Below the pieces are notes generated by a model, which was not told where the DNA came from, did no database searches, and worked only from the letters and a program-made list of their open reading frames with translations. From Lutraria lutraria (taxonomy: Eukaryota; Mollusca; Bivalvia; Venerida; Mactridae), in the NCBI GenBank assembly GCA_964023205.1, contig OZ026845.1, positions 7,884,001 through 7,948,000 of the forward strand: a stretch of DNA of 64,000 nt. Reading direction: 5' to 3'. The translations under genes and the position numbers were made by a program. This document shows positions 22,217 through 35,600 of this stretch, piece after piece. Position 1 is the stretch's first letter, and the number at the start of each line of letters is the position of its first letter.

Positions 22217-22624
22217 GTAGAGTGTACTTGTACAACAGTATATCAGACAGAAAAGATACGTTTGTCATCCACAGCATCAATAGCTAATCAAAGCTCTGAA
22301 GGCACAGAAACCAGTTTATTGAATATTCCTCTGATGTAGAGTAGTTGGTACCGCGTAGATGGGGATCACCGATAGTGGTTCAGTACCTTCTGGTGCACAT
22401 GGGATATCTATGAATACGCCTTTTTGTCATTTAATGAATTTTAAATAGTGTTTGCATATTTTAAGGCTGTTTCGTGTTACTCGATTACGATTTTACAAAG
22501 CCCTCTGATTTTGACTTGAATGTACATTATATTTGTTGTTTTAGAGTATGCCATTGAATTATATAATTGGAACTTTTTTCGTAGTCGTACATTTATTGGA
22601 AGCTATGAAACTCTCTGATAGTCT

Positions 22625-25172
22625 CTACACAGGCGTCTCTCAATATATAAACAAACCTCTCTATTCTATATATAAACAAGTGTCTCTACTCTATATAAAC
22701 CAATTTCTCTACTCTATATAAACAAGTGTCTCTACTCTATATAAACACGTGTCTCTACTCTATATAAACAAGTGTCTCTACTCTATATAAACAAGTGTCT
22801 CTACTCTATATAAACAAGTGTCTCTACTCTATATAAACAAGTGTCTCTACTCTATATAAACACGTGTCTCTACTCTGTATAAACAAATTTCTCTATTCTA
22901 TATGTAAACAAGTGTCTCTACCTTGTATAAACACGTGTCTCTACCCTATATAAAAAAGTGCCTCTACTCTATATAAACAAGTGTCTCTACTCTATATAAA
23001 CCAATTTCTCTACTCTATATAAACAAATTTCTCTACTCTATATAAACAAGTGTCTCTACTCTATATAAACAAGTGTCTCTACTCTATATAAACAAGTGTC
23101 TCTACTCTATATAAACAAGTGTCTCTACTCTATATAAACAAGTGTCTCTACTCTATATAAACAAGTGTCTCTACTCTATATAAACAAGTGCCTCTACTCT
23201 ATATAAACAAGTGTCTCTACTCTATATAAACCAATTTCTCTACTCTGTATAAACACGTGTCTCTACTCTATATAAACAAGTGTCTCCACTCTATATAAAC
23301 AAGTGTCTCTACTCTGTATAAACAAATTTCTCTATTCTATATAAACAAGTGTCTCTACTCTGTATAAACACGTGTCTCTACTCTATATAAACACGTGTTT
23401 CTACTCTATATAAACACGTGTTTCTACTCTATATAAACAAGTGTCTCTACTCTATATAAACAAGTGTCTCTACTCTATATAAACAAGTGTCTCTACTCTA
23501 TATAAACACGTGTCTCTACTCTATATAAACAAGTGTCTCTACTCTGTATAAACAAATTTCTCTACTCTATATAAACAAATTTCTCTACTCTATATAAACA
23601 AGTGTCTCTACTCTATATAAACAAGTGTCTCTACTCTATATAAACAAGTGTCTCTACTCTGTATAAACAAATTTCTCTATTCTATATAAACAAATTTCAC
23701 TACTCTATATAAACAAGTGTCTCTACTCTATATAAACAAGTGTCTCTACTCTATATAAACAAGTGTCTCTACTCTATATGAACACGTGTCTCTACTCTAT
23801 ATAAACAAGTGTCTCTACTCTATATTAACCAATTTCTCTACTCTATATAAACCAATTTCTCTACTCTGTATAAACACGTGTCTCTACTCTGTATAAACAC
23901 GTGTCTCTACTCTATATAAACACGTGTTTCTACTCTATATAAACACGTGTTTCTACTCTATATAAACAAGTGTCTCTACTCTATATAAACAAGTGTCTCT
24001 ACTCTATATAAACAAGTGTCTCTACTCTATATAAACACGTGTCTCTACTCTATATAAACAAGTGTCTCTACTCTGTATAAACAAATTTCTCTACTCTATA
24101 TAAACAAATTTCTCTACTCTATATAAACAAGTGTCTCTACTCTATATAAACAAGTGTCTCTACTCTATATAAACAAGTGTCTCTACTCTGTATAAACAAA
24201 TTTCTCTATTCTATATAAACAAATTTCTCTACTCTATATAAACAAGTGTCTCTACTCTATATAAACAAGTGTCTCTACTCTATATAAACAAGTGTCTCTA
24301 CTCTATATAAACAAGTGCCTCTACTCTATATAAACAAGTGTCTCTACTCTATATAAACCAATTTCTCTACTCTGTATAAACACGTGTCTCTACTCTATAT
24401 AAACAAGTGTCTCCACTCTATATGAACACGTGTCTCTACTCTATATAAACAAGTGTCTCTACTCTATATTAACCAATTTCTCTACTCTATATAAACAAAT
24501 TTCTCTACTCTATATAAACAAGTGTCTCTACTCTATATAAACAAGTGTTTCTACTCTATATAAACACGTGTTTCTATTCTATATAAACAAGTGTCTCTAC
24601 TCTATATAAACAAGTGTCTCTACTCTATATAAACAAGTGTCTCTACTCTATATAAACAAATTTCTCTACTCTATATAAACAAGTGTCTCTACTCTATATA
24701 AACAAGTGTCTCTACTCTATATAAACAAGTGTCTCTACTCTATATAAACCAATTTCTCTACTCTGTATAAACACGTGTCTCTACTCTATATAAACAAGTG
24801 TCTCCACTCTATATAAACAAGTGTCTCTACTCTGTATAAACAAATTTCTCTATTCTATATAAACAAGTGTCTCTACTCTGTATAAACAAGTGTCTCTACT
24901 CTATATAAACACGTGTTTCTACTCTATATAAACACGTGTTTCTACTCTATATAAACAAGTGTCTCTACTCTATATAAACAAGTGTCTCTACTCTATATAA
25001 ACAAGTGTCTCTACTCTATATAAACACGTGTCTCTACTCTATATAAACAAGTGTCTCCACTCTATATAAACAAGTGTCTCTACTCTATATAAACAAGTGT
25101 CTCTACCCTGTATAAACAAATTTCTCTACTCTGTATAAACAAATTTCTCTATTCTATATAAACAAGCATCAC
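22625..25172. repeat. 2.5-kb satellite, 23-bp unit, with larger duplicated blocks
   Basis: About 110 tandem copies of a 23-bp unit, AAGTGTCTCTACTCTATATA followed by AAC. Variants at the first positions give CACGTGTCTC, CCAATTTCTC or AAATTTCTC, and TATATAAA sometimes becomes TGTATAAA. Rare variants (GTGCCTCTAC, GTCTCCACTC, CACGTGTTTC pairs) recur in the same order hundreds of bp to over 1 kb apart, showing that blocks were duplicated after the single unit spread. No open frame of interest. It lies between the convergent GM2A-like and FST genes. Confidence 0.97.
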
Positions 25173-26099
25173 TACAAAAGAGGATTCGGCCGAGCAAAAT
25201 TACAGACTGCAAGTACGTATATTCGAACAGAATGTATGTTGATATCTTATCGACAACACTATCATATTGCAGGCGTGGAAATTAAGATGTTTTAAATATC
25301 GTAAAATGTGCGATAATGCTTTGATCCTGAACAATTTATGTTTACGTAAAGATATCATATCCTCACATTTTTTATCTGAATGCAATTTTCGTCCGTGACA
25401 ATAATTGAATTGATCATAGAAATCAAATTATATTTATGCTCCAATCTTTTGTAGTTTACCGGTAGTGCAGTGAATCATAATAATCCTTATTGGAAAGCGT
25501 ATAAAATACTCACAAAAATCATTTATAAACGTAAACTTCAAAGATACAGGAAGGCTTGGATATTTTAGAAGCTATATATCTATTTAACTATAATCAATCT
25601 GTTTATCATAACACATGTCTGTTCTTTATGAATGTGTTTCAAAGTGCCGCCGTGTGTTCTGGAATCTTTTACAATGTTAACAGTCTCCTGAAAATAGATA
25701 CGTCTGACCACCCATAATACACCAAAAAATCCGTTTTACGAAACAAATATCGGATGATTTATATCAGTAAAAACGCGGTACTTCTGAGAATTTATGTGCA
25801 TGTGTTCGAGTCATAGTTTGTCTACCGTTAAGAGTACATTTCATACCACAAACACGCATTCGCGCGATTGCTCTTACAAAACACGTTAATATTTTTATGG
25901 CTTTCCCAGACTATACAGATTCGTGTGATATCTTTTAAGGTTACTTCTGTTTCCTGAGTACCGTAAATGATGTGGGAAGTTGTCTGCTTCTTACCGATGC
26001 CCATATTCAAGGGCTACAACTCGAGAATGCAACAAAAAATTCATTTATTTATTCGACAGCTTTTGTCTTTTCAGAGTCGCACCACAGAGAGTAAAGATA
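25173..26099. other. Intergenic, nothing recognised
   Basis: No gene or known repeat seen; short frames on both strands lack features. Confidence 0.4.
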
Positions 26100-26342
26100 A
26101 GGTACAAGAGAACCGTTCACTTATATCGAACAGTTTTTCTGTGTGTTTTTTTTGTCGTGCCCGGTGTAAAGCACTGATACACGCCTCGCCCTTCTTCCTG
26201 TGATGATCTAGACACAGTACTTGTCTCGGTAGTAGGGACGGGACACTGAAAAAACGTCCCTGAGAAATTCGAAATGCGGAGCCGAGAATCGAAAAAACAC
26301 ATTTCGTTCAATAGTCGAGTGCATTACATCTAGGCCACAAAG
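26100..26342 (-). mobile_element. SINE family B, reverse orientation
   Basis: Reverse strand shows GATTCTCGGCTCCGC, 'ATTTCTCAGGGACG', CAGTGTCCCGTCCC, and GTGTAAAGCACTGATACACG (plus-strand reading) of the family-B body. The head is partly degraded. Confidence 0.78.
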
Positions 26343-27652
26343 CGAACAATGAAAAAAAGGTTTGCGTCATTTATAGACTTTGTATATTTTGTAATTTATT
26401 ACCGATTGAAGATGAAAAATATTTTACATTCGTCATTGTCCATTTTACAATGACATCAGAGCATTGACTTTTAATGGGCAATTATCTAATAACCATTTTT
26501 TATAACTTGACTCATATATTGTATTAATAAATGAGTAGGTTCACTTAATGTCCCAGTGTCAAAGTATGTCCAGAATATTATTATTCATCTTACTTGAAAA
26601 AAAAAACAAGATTCTTAAAGCTCTACCATTAAATGGCAACATAAAGAACGTTTTGCAAGAAAATGTTGAAAAAATCAACCACTTATTAGATGAAACGAGG
26701 TCATTTTTGTTTAATATGTTATGAAAAAGTATATTGTCGGTATCTATAAATGTATTACTTTAGCTGCAATGGTAACATATTGAAATTGGTTTTAAAAAAT
26801 CTTATTTTTGAGTTTTTCTTGAAAAATGCATGATAGTCACATATGTTTATGAATAAATGAAATAACATAGTATTGAATGCTTTACATTTTGCTTCCATGG
26901 CAACTGAATCATTGTTTTATAATAATGATCACTTTAAAAAAAGTAATATTTTGTCTGATCTGAGGATTTGAAAAGTCCTTCTTTTTTGGAGTTTTCATAA
27001 AAAAGCACGATAGTCAATATGGTTTTCAATAACCATATTCATACAATTAATCTCCTTATTACAAATATTCCATGAAAAGAAGCCAAATAAATTGTTTAGA
27101 CACATAATAATTAAGAGAAGAAGAAATGAAATCTATAACTAATTGAAATTAAATAACAATATGTTGTTGGTAACTATATTACATTTACTATATATATTTA
27201 CTCATGACAGTTTACAATGAAGATAATTCTGTGTGAAACTGTAGAATTGAATCGTATAGGTGACTTACAGGTCCATATGATCGGGTGCGTTATTCACAAT
27301 TCTAAATTTGTATATTATATAACAAATAAACATTTATTTTAATAAAATACAGGTATTACTTACCTGCTTATAAGAGTATTTTGTTATTCAATTCAAACTT
27401 AAAGTTAAATTGTAACACTAGATAGAATTTTGAAATATAAAGATCCGTGCATAAAATATGTGATTCTCTGAACAATTACGCAAACTATGTTCACCAGCGT
27501 TGATTAAATGCAAACTGCTCAGCGGCTTTATGGTGCAAAAAAACAAAACAGACTTATTTTTTAAACCATTTTTTATGTTGCTACAATATTTCATAAATAT
27601 ATACATGTACAATATTTACAACAAATTATTTTATTTATGGACAGCATAATAA
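26343..27652. other. Intergenic, AT-rich, nothing recognised
   Basis: Segments near 26620-26700 and 26770-27060 resemble each other loosely (ATGGTAACATATTGAA / ATGGCAACTGAATCATT, GATAGTCA) and may be an old repeat. No gene is seen. Confidence 0.35.
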
Positions 27653-27810
27653 ATGTACAGCCAAGACTGTGAACAAAGACCACCATTGAGAAAGAGAAAA
27701 TGTGATCTTTATTGACATTCGGAGGTCAGTTTGTTCTGAATTAAATTACCTTTATAAACAGGGCAGTCTTTATCCAAAGGTGACAGCAAACACAGGTCTG
27801 ATTGTATATA
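27653..27810. mobile_element. Family-E MITE
   Basis: Blocks ACAAAGACCACCATTGAG, TGTGATCTTTATTGACA, TTCGGAGGTCA and ACACAGGTCTGATTGTATA occur in family order. It directly abuts a family-D element. Confidence 0.72.
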
Positions 27811-27987
27811 CAGTACAACCTCTTTAGAGCGGCCCTCTCTAAAGCAACAACCTCCCTTCAACAACAGCATGGTGTTTTCTTACTGTACAATTTACTGTCT
27901 AATCTAACCTCTAGAGCAACAACCTCTCAATAACAACAACATAATTTTGTTTCTCCAAAAGGGTGTTGGAGAGGTTGCACTATACAT
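27811..27987. mobile_element. Family-D MITE
   Basis: CAGTACAACCTCTTTAGAGC at the left and GGTGTTGGAGAGGTTGCACT at the right. Interior GCGGCCCTCTCTAAAGCAAC as in other copies. Confidence 0.85.
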
Positions 27988-28795
27988 ATTTGTAATTTCA
28001 TTCAGTCAGCTTTTTTTTGGTAAACCCTGTTCACGTATAAACTCCAAAACTCGGAGTTCTTTAAGTTTACAATTCATCACGAATGTACTTATAAATAATA
28101 AATGAAAAAACATATTAATGAACCATAAGGGAAAGCGCTGGGGTTTCCGATGGAAATATAGGTTTACTTTAAACCAAATAATATAATAAAAACATTTTTT
28201 ACAAAAGACATTGGACTAAAATCAGTACAGATATTTCCAGACGAAGAATTCATTTCCGGATAATGTAAAACATTGTACATCCATTTTAAACAAGCACTAT
28301 TTGGACACACGACCAGAACATTCGAGTTTTGTTGTAAGCGCACATTTTACACCATAGAAACTGGACAGAGGGGCTCTCTCATGGTTTCAAACAAACCGTC
28401 TGGCTTACATTCATGAATCATTTTCTTTCATCTGCGCATGTCGGTGATTAAGTTTCTTGCTGGAATTGTCCTCTGGAAATGAAATAATTACAGAAAAAAT
28501 AATTTACTTTAAAGACACATGCGTGATTATCGCAGACAAAAAAAATAACGAACAAACATTTTTTTCTGCTGGCGGAAAAAAACAAAAGGAAGACTACAGC
28601 ATACTACATTACACCATAGCAGACAAATATTGTATGAAATGTCTGCGGAAAATATTAACAAGAAGGCCTTGACGATCGGATAAGGTAAACAATATAAAAT
28701 ACATAATAGTTGCATGCTTTATTAATTTATTATTCAAATAGAAGACTATGGATTATCACTAACGTATTATAGGCAAAGAAGGAGACTAAATGATG

Positions 28796-28801
28796 TTTAT
28801 T
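28796..28801 (-). terminator. Candidate FST poly(A) signal
   Basis: Minus-strand AATAAA, about 550 bp after the FST stop. It is the nearest one I noticed in a suitable position. If used, the 39-bp minisatellite is in the FST 3'UTR. No direct evidence of cleavage. Confidence 0.3.
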
Positions 28802-28914
28802 TTCCCCTTCCCTATATCTTCCATCTCTCCTTCCTATCGTCCCGCGTCTTACCTCTATATCCTTTCCCCACCCACCACTCATCTCGTTTTATCATCATCT
28901 TCCGTATTTCTCTA

Positions 28915-29245
28915 ACTTTCGTTCTCTGTCCACCTTCACCCTCTCACTCTCTACCTCTCGTTCTCTGTCCACCATTACCCTCTCACTCTCTACCTCTGGT
29001 TCTTTGTCCACCTTCACCCTCTCACTCTCTACCTCTGGTTCTCTGTCCACCTTCACCCTTTCACTCCCTACCTCTGGTTCTCTGTCCACCTTCACGCTCT
29101 CACTCTCTACCTCTGGTTCTTTGTCCACCTTCACCCTCTCACTTTCTACCTCTCGTTCTCTGTCCACCTTCACCCTCTCACTCTCTACCTCTGGTTCTCT
29201 GTCCACCTTCACCCTCTTACTCTATACCTCTCGTTCTCTGTCCTC
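28915..29245. repeat. 39-bp minisatellite beside the FST stop codon
   Basis: About eight units of CTCTGTCCACCTTCACCCTC plus TCACTCTCTACCTCTGGTT. The unit length is a multiple of three, so it stays open and reads VKVDREPEVESER on the minus strand; that frame is not joined to FST by any splice site I can support. Confidence 0.92.
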
Positions 29246-29353
29246 TATCTCTCATTCCCACTCCATTTCCACTCTCTCTTTCACACCTCTGTGTCTCACC
29301 CTCTTTCTCTTACCCGCTCTATTTCATCGCTCTTGCCACTTTCCCCAGACTAA

Positions 29354-29631
29354 TTAGAAACGTGCTATACTAGCATACGACTGAAGGAAATTAAGCGTCT
29401 GCGTTATTTGCTTACCAATGTTGGTAATAAGATGGTGTGATGTTTTCTGTTTTAATCGTCTGCTTCTTTTATGTTTAGATTCCCGCCTTTTGGATTTTGA
29501 ATGTTTCCGTCTCGTTTTACGATCATTCTGTCGTCTGCGTTTCAATTTTCTATCACGTCGTAGTTTCTTTAGCTTCATTAATTTTCCATTTTTCTGTTTA
29601 TTTGATGATCCTTGTAGTTTAAGTTTCCCTG
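29354..29631 (-). CDS. FST: FST exon 6: basic C-terminal tail and stop
   Basis: Acceptor taatttcag|CA in the phase required by exon 5, TAA at 29356-29354. It encodes 91 residues: GKLKLQGSSNKQKNGKLMKL, then dense KLRRDRKLKRRR, KTRRKHSKSKRRESKHKRSRR, and a less charged end TQTLNFLQSYASIARF. A second donor-like site (TTG|GTAAGC) lies inside at 29415 and could give an alternative shorter coding end if spliced to an unseen exon. Assignment rests on frame, phase and acceptor, as no homology for the tail is recognised. Confidence 0.78.
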
Positions 29632-32600
29632 CTGAAATTAGTTAGCATCGATTTACACAACAAATTTATAGAACGTAGTATTTGTAATACCGTGAAATAT
29701 ACCGTAGATGTAGAACTTTTGTCTCACTTTAATACATTTCTTCGTACATAAAAAAAATGTTTTCTGAAATTCTTCGTTCTTACTTAAAGTGTATATATCT
29801 TTTTCATAGTTTTTATAAACATCAAAAAAAATATCCGAATAATTTATGTTCCTGTTTAAAGTCCGCTTTAAAGTATAGCATAAACCCATTTTTGCAATTC
29901 TTTATTCTTACTGACAAGACCCTATATTATTAAGCTAACTTCGCCATATATCTAAGAAACATTGCTAAAAGTATTCCAACAATATCTGCATCCGTTCGTT
30001 GTCTAGCATGAGGCTTACTACGTTCGTTTTAAAATCTGCTCTAGAAGCTTAATAAGGTCACGAGCTGAGCTTAATAAGGGTCTGAAGCTTTAAGACGCAT
30101 AAAACTTAAGTCCTTTTATTCGCAGAATATTTGTCTGTATGTGATCAGAATCATACCGGAGTACAAGTACCTAAATTTAAATAATGAATAGTGTAAGTGA
30201 CATATAAATTTTGATCAGTTACTATAAATAGAAACAAAAGGGAGATAAGTATGAAGTTAAAAATTAAACATTTTCAATGTTTTATCAGCCATTGTTCTCC
30301 TCTTTAAATATATCGTGGATAATATTTTTTGTGAAAGCGGGCGAATCATGTTTTAATTCAGCAAAACGCTGCTTGAATCGTTAAACGGTGGAATAAAATG
30401 TTCGGGAACACTTTATTCTGGTAACTTGTAACAATCATGTTTGTTAAATTACAGAAACAGTTTTTGAGAAAACACCACGTGGTTTAAGGTTATAAAACCA
30501 ATGTGATTTTACACTTTTTGAAATGTATGTAGCATTTATTTGTCTGATATAGCTTATAACCCTTTAAAGGTATCTGTTAAACAAACAAGTCTTTGAACTA
30601 TTCAAGCGTTGAAGGTAGTGGTATGACGAAACCAGGAAATAAACTTATCAAGAATTGGAATAATTGGCTTCATTCTCGAACAAGAATTTCTTTGACTTTA
30701 ATGAGTCATTATCGCCACAAAGCAAAATCACAGGAGTAATATCAAAGAAGAATTCGATGAAAGATTCTTCCAACCCATATTAACATTCAAGTGTCTCATT
30801 TTGTTCGATGAATTATTGCGAATCATAATTCTCTTATCAGGAATCGGTGTGCATAATCAATACAATATTAGCAAGTATACAATACACAATCTTTCACCAG
30901 CGGCCCTCTTTTGAGCAACAACCTCTCAACAACAACATAATTTTGATACTCCCAAAGGGTGTTGCTTTGGAGAGGTTGCACTGTATATTGAAGTATTTGG
31001 AACTGTAACTCCTCGAGAATAAAAAATGTCAATCAAATATGTGTAATATTACGCGGATGATCGGTGGTCGAGTGTAACACACCGGACTAACGACAGGTCG
31101 TGGTTTCGATTCTCGGCTACACTGTTCGAATCTCTCAGGGATGCTTTTTCAGTGTCCCCATCCCAGAAAATCACAGGGAAAAGTGCGAGGCATGTTTTGT
31201 TGCTTTACACCGGGCACGATAAGAAACCAGAAACAAGTATTTGAAGAGTAGAGATATAATATCCTGGTTTTATATCTCCCCTCTCTGTGTGACGGCTCTG
31301 AAATGACCAAAGCTGTCGAAAGGGCCGTTAAATAACTAATATAAAAAGTTAATATCACAAAAAAAGTATTGCACCCACCTTTAAATTGTAGTCTGTTATT
31401 TTTGCATGCACCTTGGCGTAGCGCCGTGATAAACTCTCCAGCCTTACACCCATAGTTCACCATATGACAATAACTTGGATGGGTTCGTCCATCTGTCCCA
31501 CACACAGGGATTGATAAAGATTGGGCACATTTCTTTCCACAGTTTATACAAACAGGTCGGCCATTTTTTGAGTTCCTTAGGCACGTAGCCCCATCAGAAC
31601 AAGTAATACTGTCACATGTTTCGTTCACTGAAGTGAGCAATTAATGAGGTCTGGATTAATGATTTAGGCACAATATTGTTTAAGGAATCAATTACAATGT
31701 AGTTGGACGGGCATACAGTTAGGCACGATTTTTATCAGTGTGTTGATGGATATTCTATATTAGTATAAACTTAAGTTATATATGTCAAATAATACTGTGT
31801 AAGATTAAGGAAATTTTATTAATATATTTTAATGTATAAATAAGAAAGTTAAAAGGAGCGATGGTGACTGTAGCTTTCTTGTTACGAAGAACACCCAAAT
31901 ATGCATTCTCGCCGTCTTAGTGCTCCGCCCATTTTAGTCGTTCTTCGAAACAAAGAACTTAGAACACGGGTTTTATATTCTATAAAGATACCAAAGCGAA
32001 ATATTTAAAAAATGCATGTCACTGATAGGGTTAGATAGTGGGGCGAGCTCTTAAATATCGATAATACAACAATTAATCATATTTTGCGTCATTATAGTGA
32101 TTGTAGTGTATTGATCTGTACCTCTACACTGTCCGAAATGAGCTATCCGAATACTTCTCCCAAATCTACACATGTCCGCCTTGAGATCACATTTACTTTT
32201 GTAAGATTGGCCATTTTCAGCACATAAATATTTCGGGGCACTGTTAGTGACACGGGATGTACAGTATCGGCTACATTTAACGCAATGAGGTGTACCATTT
32301 TGGTCCTGCATACAATGTTGTCCTAATTCACACTTCACACGTTTGCATGAACCTTTAAAACGAAACAAAAGTATCATGTTATTAATTAGTCTTTTCGCAT
32401 ATCAATTAAATTCAGGACGCGCATTTCTAAAATAGCAGCATTGTTTAAAAGCAGCAAAGTTTAATGAAAATCATGGCAGCCATTAGTTTCTTTTCTTCAC
32501 TCATATTGTGGCGAGCTTCAATAACCAATAAAAAGCCCGCATTTCAAAGGTCCATATAGTCACGTGGTATTCAAACGAATGGGAATATATGGACTCATGT

Positions 32601-35600
32601 AATGACGAATTTCGTCCATGAGTTCAAATAATATGGCATTTATTTGGAATGCTTTCTTTGTGTATAACACAATAACAATAGGGAATTGTAAGCCACCAAA
32701 GATGTTGTGTTCTGAACTTAGACGTGGTTTAATTTCGTCTTAGACTTTTATAATTAATGGATAGCATCAGTCACAGACTTAAGGTAGCGTCAATACGTGT
32801 ACCTGACAAAGAATATCTAACTGATTATCTTAAAACAATTGATGCCTCGCGTCTAAATAGAATTAAATTAACACATCAAGAGCAGAAATTGTTCGGCTTA
32901 CTTCGACATTTTCCGTAGTAATCAACAGAAATCAGCTGTTCTTTTTTACAATTTTCTCGTTGTAGATGACAATGGTTCCTGTACGTTCGACCGTCGCCAC
33001 CACACAGGGAACCACGGGATTTAAGCACCGGGTCACACGTTGGTTTACATACACAAGTAGGGGAACCATCTATCATTCGACATTTTTTGCTTGGAAAACA
33101 ATCAACTGATTCGCACGTTCCTACAAAAAAATGCGATCGAACATGAAAATGCACTATGCATCACTTAACAATTTTTATCACACAAAAAAAGATAAATACG
33201 ATAGATCATGATCATCAACTTTTCATTCCCTAAAAAGGGTCGGGTTTTTTACATTTACAGCAAAGCCTTGGAATAAAGACCACTTTTGCCACCACAAAAC
33301 AGTCGTAGTATTCAATGGTCGCATTATAATGTTGACATTTAGAAGTAAAATGTTGTATGAAATAAAAGCCCGAAAATAGACTTTAAGATACGGTGGTCTT
33401 AACATCCAAGTGGTCTTTTCGTAAGGCTTTACTACATTTTCAAATTCTTCTTAACAACGTAATATATTTTATCATGTATCAATAATCTTGAATTCACTGA
33501 AGAAATCATATTAAGACACAATACGATTTATATTTCAGAATACAGTCAAATTTCCAAAAGTCTATAATAATAAAGTTTAGAAATGCACGACTTATATTAT
33601 ATACCAACACGTTTTGCAATTACTTGTTTGATATTTTGTGGATATACCGATATCTGATATCGCGGTTATCGATGTTTTCCGATTATATTACAGCCCCCTT
33701 CGTCTTGCTCAATGATAACATCCAGAATACATCGCTGATGCAGTTGATAAATGACGTCACAAACCAGTAACATGGCGGTCTGTTTTATTACTTTCCCGCG
33801 GCGGACAAAAATCTCATTATTTTATAATATCATCAAACATTACATCAGCGGCCAGAATCATATGAATACTTAATTCCTTCATTACACGACCTTTATACTA
33901 TTTGTTCATACCTTACGTTGAATTATAATTTAAAGACGGTCCTACAAAGCCTCTTGGAATAATGGAGGTATAAAAAACGCGTTTACGTGTTCAGAGCACA
34001 AAGTGGCTTCCATTTCTCGCGTTCAGAATTCTAAATGAGATTCAACTCTTAGTATTTTTGACATCTGCAAATTTGTTCATGCCAATATTGCAGACTTTTA
34101 AATGCCAATAAACGTGTACACTCTGTCTAGTCGGATTTAATTATCAACACTTTTGTAACGTAATAATGCAAAATGGTATGTCTAGAGTGGTTCTTTTAGA
34201 ATGAACGAACAAAATTATTTTGCTACTCATGTTATTTACAGGAGGAAAATACCGCAAGAAAAATAATATTAAAGCGTCTAGTCTAGTCCCCAGACATGTT
34301 TAATTAGATTGAATTAAATGACAAAGCACGATAGATCGCACACAAATGAGTCAGTCAAGGATTACGATTTGACATTCAAATGAACGCGAATTCGTTCAGT
34401 GAACAATATTTACATGTGTGTGGCTAAGCACAGGAAGTGATAATATCCAGAGATATTATCCACAATCTAAACTGTTCAACGTTACCAATGCAATTTTGTT
34501 AGTACTGTTCAACTTTTCAAAATGTAAGTTTTGAATATACGTCATAGTATCATAAATATTGATATAGTCATAATAAAAAGTATGTGAACATCTAATATGA
34601 GATTTGAGCTCAGAAGTAGATCTCAAGTTTTATAAACTTTGGTTCAAGCGTACAGCTAAATGTATTGTGTTATAACAGTAGAACTTTAAAAGAGAATACG
34701 TCAGTTTAATACTTCTTAAATGTACCAACAAAAAAAATATTCGAAAAATTGAACTGTCGCATTGCAAATACAGTCAAAGGAAGGTCTTTATTCGGAGTTC
34801 ATTTTCTTCTAAATAATCAATGACCATTTTTAAGAACGGCCTTTATTCCCAGAGTGGCCTTTAATCGCTAAAACACAGGCTTGGCTGTATACTAATGTAG
34901 TATAACCAGTCATACAATATTATATGATAAAACATAGATACGCGTTCCAGATCGCTGACCGATGACGTCACGAAAGACTTGGATAGATACAGAGGAGTTG
35001 AATGTAAAAGCCGTTTGAAAATACAGTTTTTGTCACTGTCTAATGTACAATACATATGGCAATATCTTATTTCTTATATTAGACTTGAAAGAGTATCATT
35101 TATTTTTAAATCGATACTTTCTTTAGGAAAATAAAGATTTCATACATTTTGCATAGTTTGACATTCATTGACAAAGTGAATGAAAAGAACTCACTCACTA
35201 TGACACCTTCGACAGGATGATGCGCCATTTGACAGAAAATTTAAATAAAATACATCTGTAGATTCTTGATAAGGGGTCCAGGAGACTGAAGGGAGTCCAC
35301 GCACGTTACAACATTCCTCATACGTCATATTTGTAACAATGGCTGTCCTACAAAGCCCTGTCGTAGAGTCCTGATATTTCCAGCAAATGCCTCCTAAAAT
35401 AGATCTTGTTTTTAGAAAGTTGAACATTTGAATGCTGCATTTTGCGTATAACAAACAAAACACGCATACTAACAATCAAATACATCATTAGGCTCAACGT
35501 GTATGAAGCTATATCTGACAAGAAATGCTAAATAAATTGTAAAAAGTGTAAAATCAACTTGTTTTAATAATAACCTTACAGTATTTTCTCAAAAGAGTAT

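Noticed and set aside
22625..25172. CRISPR-like array
   Set aside because: Units are contiguous 23-bp repeats with no unique spacers, in a eukaryotic genome.
28895..29212. VKVDREPEVESER repeat as a second FST tail exon or a separate gene
   Set aside because: No acceptor in the right phase was found, and the minisatellite is open simply because its unit is 39 bp.
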